Assembly (NCBI RefSeq): GCF_031143425.1
Contig: NC_090437.1
Span: forward strand, 1,174,440,863-1,174,504,862
Length of the DNA: 64,000 nucleotides
Reading direction: 5' to 3'
Source of the DNA: Pleurodeles waltl
Lineage: Eukaryota > Chordata > Amphibia > Caudata > Salamandridae
Shown: positions 58,600 to 64,000 of the stretch, one piece after another
How positions within the stretch are numbered: the first letter of the stretch is position 1
Layout: every line of letters begins with the position of its first letter
Translations under genes and position numbers: made by a program
The notes under the pieces: model-generated
What the model was told of the DNA's origin: nothing
Databases searched by the model: none
What the model saw: the letters and a program-made list of their open reading frames with translations, nothing else

Positions 58600-59500
58600 C
58601 TTTAGGTGTTTTGGGATCAGAAAATACATAAATCCTACTACACAGAAGGATGGCTCCTGGGATTAGGTCGATTAGCAATCAAATTCCTGATGGGGAGGTA
58701 ACTGGGTAGCCCTTTTTCATCAAAGACATCAAGGAAGTCATTATTCTCAATAGGTAGCTCTGGAACAGTCCCTTGATTGATGGCAGCACAGGTCAGGAGT
58801 GACAACAGATCTTTGAGGTAGTTCTCCCGTTCTGTCACTCAGTCGGTGGTCTAGTCGAGTGACCAGATCTATAAACTTGGAACACTCAGTTGGGGAAAAC
58901 AATGTATTCCAGTGAATCCTTTAAATGATCCCTCATCCCGCTGTAATAAAGAGAAGTCCTTTTTAACTCGGGCCATTGGGTCTCAGTAACTAGGATAAGA
59001 AAGAGGTCCATACCTCCCTGTCATAGGTTTAACAGCTTGTTGTCACTAACTTGAACAAATGTGTTTCGGGGCAAAGAGGCAAATCACATGATCTTCTTAA
59101 ACCTGGCAAAGTCACGCAAGAAAGGATCATTATTTTGAATGAAGGGAACCAACCAATTAGCAGCATACCCCTTCTATGTAGGAAATAATAAATGCTACCT
59201 TAGTGGCATCAGAAGGGAAGGCTCCATGCCTGCACAAGAAATGTATCTGACACTGGCTACAGAAAGCATCAAATTTGGAGCTATCCCCAAAAAACGCTCA
59301 GGTGGGGCCAAGGGGACTGGTGTGGGGGTTGTTACGGTCATGTTCACGGGTTGCCCCCCAATAAGTGTTGGGAGGGACATGAGTGTATGGTCTGACTCCC
59401 TAAGATGGGAAGGTTGCATAAGTGGGCATTTGTCTCATGATGTGGCTCCCAAATATGTTAAACATGGGGAGTGCTGTGGACGATGCCTGGCCAATTCCTC
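58600..59500 (-). pseudogene. Gypsy gag-pol remnant of a sushi/RTL-like family
   Basis: The minus strand near 59200-59420 encodes a capsid-like region: PLAPPERFLGIAPNL, then in shifted frames GAFPSDATKVAFIISYIEG. This matches the F-P-S-D-x-x-K-V-A-[FY]-I-I-S-x-L-x-G pattern of sushi-type gypsy gag, the family that gave rise to RTL/PEG10 genes. Minus-strand 58838-58638 reads NDFLDVFDEKGLPSYLP, the segment just before RT in such elements. It has multiple stops and frame changes and no RT. It differs from the two other gypsy elements in the window. Confidence 0.72.
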
Positions 59501-61289
59501 TATCAGTGTCTGGATCGTGTGTCTCAAGGTCTGGCCTTTGCATATCCGCCAAGGTTCAGCTAAATCGAACACATTAGGGGATTCCTCAGTTAAGGCATGG
59601 GCCACGTCAAGCATGTCTATGGGAACAGGAGAGAGAGACTTGGCTTTCGCTCAAGGCCACTCACCTGGAGACTTGTCCGCAGAAGCAATGCTGGACCCCC
59701 ACTCACCTCTAACACAAATACCAAACAGGAAGGATACCCTGGATCAAGTGGTGTCCCAGAGGGGAAGGGAGGAATGGGGGAATGGGACAAGAGAAAAAGA
59801 TCCTTCAAGATCTGGTATGAGCAGCCTTCCAGTCTGATTGCTTGGGTCTTGTGCAGACTGTAGAGCATCTCAGATCATGGCAGTATCAAGCACTGGTTGT
59901 ACAACCCAAAAAGAGAAGGAAAGAGTGAGACCTCCCAGCACAACATTCCCTGCAGTAGCCATCTAAGCACCCCCTAAAAAACATCACCCCCTATATTATT
60001 AATCAAATTACTACCCAATTGGTATTACTCCCAACGTGGTTCTTACAATTGGTGTTGTTATGCAGATTTCTCAGGATTTGTGTTGCGTTTATAGAATGAG
60101 CAACCCTGCTTGACATTTTGTATTGCTGCTGCAATAGTCTTTGCTGCATTGGTAAACATGAGTGCAATATTAATAAACAATGTCTCATTTGTGCCAGAGT
60201 TAATTTTATAAACAATGTCTGAATTGTAGCAGAATCCGTATTAGTATTGGGGGATCAGTTTGAAGTTGACAATTTGTTTGTTTCTTTCAAGGGCATCTTT
60301 GTATCTTTCCTTTCTCGTAGGACATCCGCTTCCAAATAAGAACTCGTCGCTAGAGGAGACACAGTATTCAGTGAATAGTAGAGGGATTAAGGAGGGTTGG
60401 GAAATCTTGGAGAAGGGAGCTCGATTAGCGATTTGCTGGGTCCAGATGTACAGGCAAGGGCAGATAGAGAGAGACAGTGCTCTCAATCCAGAGTGAAGCA
60501 AGCAGGGCTTTGTGGTTTAGGTGCAGTATCTATACTGTGCTCAAAGAAAATGGCTGCTGATGTCACGTGACATCCAAAGTACCGAAAAACTGCAGGTGTT
60601 TTGATAACTCATGGAGAATGGGCCAGACATTCAGGGAATGAAGGCCCTGGGGGATATATGGCCCAAAGGGGGCACTTGATATGAAGGCTGAAAAGAGACA
60701 AGGAAAGGGCCCCAGAGAATGGCACATACGTGTAATGGTAGTAAGACCTAGGGTGCTACAATGGCAACATGACTAATGGTATGAAAGCCTAGAATGCAAA
60801 CTAAACAGGGGTGGCTGATGGAACCCAGAGCTGTAACAACGTAAAGGCTTGTATGTTTCTTAAGCACTGTATATCGAAGGTAGAGTCATTTGCTTACATG
60901 TACTGCATTCTACAGTGGTATCATCTCATATCAGTTAGAGGTACCTTCTGAAAAATTTAACTATTCCTCAGTATTTTCCAGAATGCGACAGTAGACATGC
61001 TTAATTATCTTAACAGTCATTACCACCCTCCAACATTCACTGTCATCAGCCATTCTATCCTACCAGTTGGCTTATCAATCAGTATGCCACTGGAAATGCT
61101 TAGACCTTCCCTCTTTGCCACTTAATGCGAGGATTCGCTTGTTCTACAGTATATCTTATGATAAAAAGACCTCTTCTTACCTTCAAGTGCCACATGAAAA
61201 GTTGGGTGTGTTGATCCAAACCCATGTCAGGATTCTGGAAACCTAGGATCTTTGCGAAGATCTATTGGAATGTGCTAGCTTTTACCTTT
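59501..61289. other. Remnant flank of the sushi-like element and unassigned sequence
   Basis: 60241-60830 could hold the LTR of the minus-strand gag-pol remnant, since it lies where a 5' LTR would be, but no second copy in the window allows a check. A 232-codon plus frame at 59139-59837 is antisense to the gag remnant and is not taken as a gene. Confidence 0.3.
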
Positions 61290-63440
61290 CTGCAGAGCCA
61301 TCCCCAAACTTTTTCCTTCACCCTCATGTTTTCTGAACCATTTGTGTTGACTTTTAGGACCCTGTGGACTATTTCTACTGCTAGCCAGTGCTTATGTGCC
61401 TGGGCTTGTAAGTCCCTAGTAAAGTGGTACTATATGTACCCAGGATCTGTAAAGTAAATGATACTAGTGGACCTACAGCACTGACTGTTCCACCCACTTC
61501 AGTAGCCCTTTAAGCATGTCTCAGGTCTGTCTATGTAGCCTGTGTGTGTGTGGTTTAAACTGCCATTTGGACCTGGCAAAAGAAAGATTTTGCCCGGCCT
61601 AAACCTTCCTTTTTAATACATATAAGTCACCCCTGTGGTAGGTCCAAACAGCCCATAGGGCAGAGTACAATATATTTAAAAGGTTTAACATGTAATTTTA
61701 AGCTTTACATATCCTGGTATTCCTTTTTCAGGACTGCAAGGCCTGCCTCTCCGATAGGATAACATTGGGATGGCTTATTACATTTAGTATGTGCTAAGTT
61801 CCATTTGGGAGCAGGTAGGAATTTTGAGGTTGGTGTCTAAATAATTGTAATTTAAAACCCTCTTTAAGGGTAAAGTTGGATTTTAAGTCACAATTCAGAA
61901 AATGCCACTTTTAGTAAGTTGGAATTTCCTTGTTCCAGCTATTTGGTGCCTGCAGCCTGTTCCTGGATCACATGACTAGGTGAAGTTGGCAATTGGTCTT
62001 TGTTTACTTCTCCCAGGAAGCCAAACAACAGGGAGATTAGGGCCCATATTTCTACTCTGTTTGAGCTGGATTTGCATCATTTGTTTTACGCAAATCCGGC
62101 ACAAACTTAACTCCATATTTATATTTGGTGCTAGACATGTTTAGGGCCAAAATATTGGAGTTAATGACATTTTTTGCCTGCGGAAAACTACCTTGTGTCA
62201 ATGAGATCCGAGGTAGGCATTCCCTGGCAAAAAGTGCCTCAAAGGCCCTAGCGCCTTATTTATCCTCCCATGCAAAAATCACACACGGGTGGAGGAGGGC
62301 CTTAAATAATGGCGCTTTTAACGCCTGGGTATGGGCAGACGTAAGAGGTCATGGAGTCAGATTTCCATGGTCGGAGACCATGGAAATTGCCCACAGGTGC
62401 CCTTCCCTGTCCCCAGGGACACCCCCACCCTCCCCTACCCACACCAGGAGGTCACCCACGGATGGGGGACCCATCCGAAGTTATGTCCGGGTAGGTCCTT
62501 TTTTTTCTATCCAATGCCACTCGGGGGCCCTGACTTGGGGCCCCCTGCACGGCGCTGGCCCCAGTGGCCATGCCCAGGTAACTCTTGTCCCCTGGGCATG
62601 GCCATTGGGGTAGTGGACATGGCTCCTGTCTTTACTAATACAGGAGCAAAGTCCATGGGGCTGGTGCACCAGAAAATGGTGCTACACTGCTTAGAGGCAT
62701 TTTGTTTTGCCTCTAACAGTATAGCGCCATAATTTGGTGCACAAGCCCCGGTTCGCCCTACACCTCCCAGGCCCTGTCTGCATCCTTTCAAAAAGCGCGA
62801 ACAGGTCCTTAGCGCCGGCTAGCGCCATTCCTTAAATATGGTGCCCGGCTGGCTCTAGGAATGGCGTTAGCTGGCGCTATACTTTTTGGGGCAAACCTGC
62901 ACTAACGCAGGTTTGCGGCAAAAAGTATAAATCTGCCCCTAGGTGTGCTTAGATGGGCCATCAAATGGCAGATTGGAGAAAGGCGGATCTACGCACAGCC
63001 CCACTTGCAATTGAATAGGCTGGGCCCTTCCTTCACACAGAGGACTTGTCACCACTGCATCTCTCATGCAGCCAACTTGAAGACAGGGCAGGCGAGACAG
63101 AAAACTTCTCCTATTTCAAAGTGGGTACCAGGTATAAATATTAGACCCTCAGACCCAACTCTTCAGTACACTTCTGGACATGTGGAAGACTCAGAAGCAC
63201 TGCAGTGCTGCTCTGTGAGAAGGATTGCTATTCTGTTGCCCTTCTGCCTGAAGTGAAAGGTCTGGACCTGCGTCTTGATCCCAGGACCACCAGAGTGAGT
63301 TGGCTGGCCACCTGTTCAAAGCCACAGGAAAAGAAAAAGATCCAGCCATCTTGAATCCAGCACCTGGACTCAGTCTGCTGTAAGTCTTGCCTCCCCCAGG
63401 TGGTACCACCCTAGTCCTGGATGATTTGAAGTTGGCCTGA
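61290..63440 (+). mobile_element. LTR (gypsy family A), plus orientation, with nested element
   Basis: Family landmarks in order: GTGTTGACTTTTAGGACCC, AAGTCCCTAGTAAAGTGG, GACTGTTCCACCCACTTCAG, AAACCTTCCTTTTTAATACA and, after the nested insert, ACTTCTGGACATGTGGAAGA and AGTCTTGCC..GGTGGTACCACCCTAGTCC. Both edges are approximate. Its tail is lost before the variable GATGCATC region. It is interrupted by 62041-62939. Confidence 0.68.
62041..62939. mobile_element. Nested ~900-bp Harbinger-like TIR element, TAG target duplication
   Basis: It begins GGCCCATATTTCTACTCTG and ends with AAAAAGTATAAATCTGCCCC, flanked by TAG at 62038-62040 and 62940-62942. It is the same family as 14513-15417: TAACTCCATATTTATA, TGGCCATGCCCAGG..CCCCTGGGCATGGCCATTGG and GGCTCCTGTCTT are shared. 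Like that copy, it sits inside a family A LTR. Confidence 0.78.
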
Positions 63441-64000
63441 AGGTGCTCTATCAGCCATGCTGTGGAACTATGGCCAAAACCCCTCCAGACGGCCCATTCC
63501 TGCAAAGACATATGATTACCACAGTCAGCGTAATTGTTTGGGAAATGTTGGCCGCAGTTTATTAAAGTTGGTTTACAGGCATGGCTGCCCTGCTTTTATG
63601 AGGGTCATAAATCACCCTGTCATATCACTTGTTACAAACAATAGCAGTTGTTATACTTGCATATCTTTCCAGCACTTGGGGTTTGTGATTCACATTGTAC
63701 ATTTGCGTCATGCATTAGTTAGTACCATAACAACATTAACCTTGATGATAGATTGCCTATTACATGTCCTTTATTCTTTTGCCGCCAAGCAGCCTCGCGT
63801 TTTTTTGTCCTTTGCCGTTATTCCTTTTTTATGTAGGAGGGTACTCGTTCCCTTTAGGCTTAACTCGCTACCTTGTTTAATCCTTGTGTTCAGCTCTCCG
63901 GCAGACCAGGGCAGCGAGTGCCATGTTTCCGAGTACCTCCCCCGACTGCCTTACCCTGCCGTGAGGCATCCCAAGGTAAGTAGCCCCGCCACCCCCTGTG
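63441..64000. other. Unassigned sequence at the right edge
   Basis: No coding region, RNA gene or repeat family was recognised in the last ~560 bases. The final 220 bases are less AT-rich than the surroundings and might begin another element. Confidence 0.3.

Noticed and set aside
59139..59837. 232-codon plus-strand frame
   Set aside because: It is antisense to a recognisable gypsy gag remnant on the minus strand and has no domain of its own.
25820..64000. Exons of the gene expected downstream of HTRA3 (ACOX3 in mammals)
   Set aside because: No acyl-CoA oxidase motif or conserved exon was seen on either strand; the neighbour may lie beyond the window.

Overview
The window is vertebrate nuclear DNA dominated by transposable elements. 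Its only recognisable host gene is the 3' end of HTRA3 on the + strand: three coding exons (5017-5065, 11788-11883, 24586-24751) that join in phase to encode the linker and PDZ domain. The mix of Ty3/gypsy elements with LTRs of about 2 kb, many palindromic TIR elements with 3-bp target duplications, and introns swollen by insertions suggests a giant-genome salamander, perhaps a newt such as Pleurodeles. That attribution is inference; no species-specific marker was found.

Layout. 1-5016: upstream HTRA3 intron with a LINE fragment, a small MITE, a solo LTR and a tandem foldback repeat. 5066-11787: intron almost filled by one antisense Ty3/gypsy element (5431-10915) with both LTRs, a CAGCC target duplication and a decayed gag-pol. 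11884-24585: intron with several TIR elements, a solo LTR (13744-16652) carrying a nested 905-bp element, a GATA microsatellite, and a tandem pair of covarying hairpins (about 18693-18855). 24586-25819: final exon and likely 3' UTR. From 25820 to the end no host gene was recognised. That part holds foldback elements, minisatellites, an internally deleted gypsy element with a head-to-head LTR junction (33751-40995), more solo LTRs, three hAT-like elements, a long pyrimidine-rich degenerate minisatellite (55270-57080), an L1-like endonuclease fragment and a second type of gypsy gag-pol fragment.

No bacterial, viral-genome, CRISPR, rRNA or tRNA gene content was seen. The observation best worth testing is the tandem hairpin pair in the last HTRA3 intron. 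Its two copies keep the same unpaired strands, while four base pairs in two helices change on both sides, as expected for a structured RNA. The repeats and the gene interact mainly through intron expansion; no host use of a repeat is shown by sequence alone.
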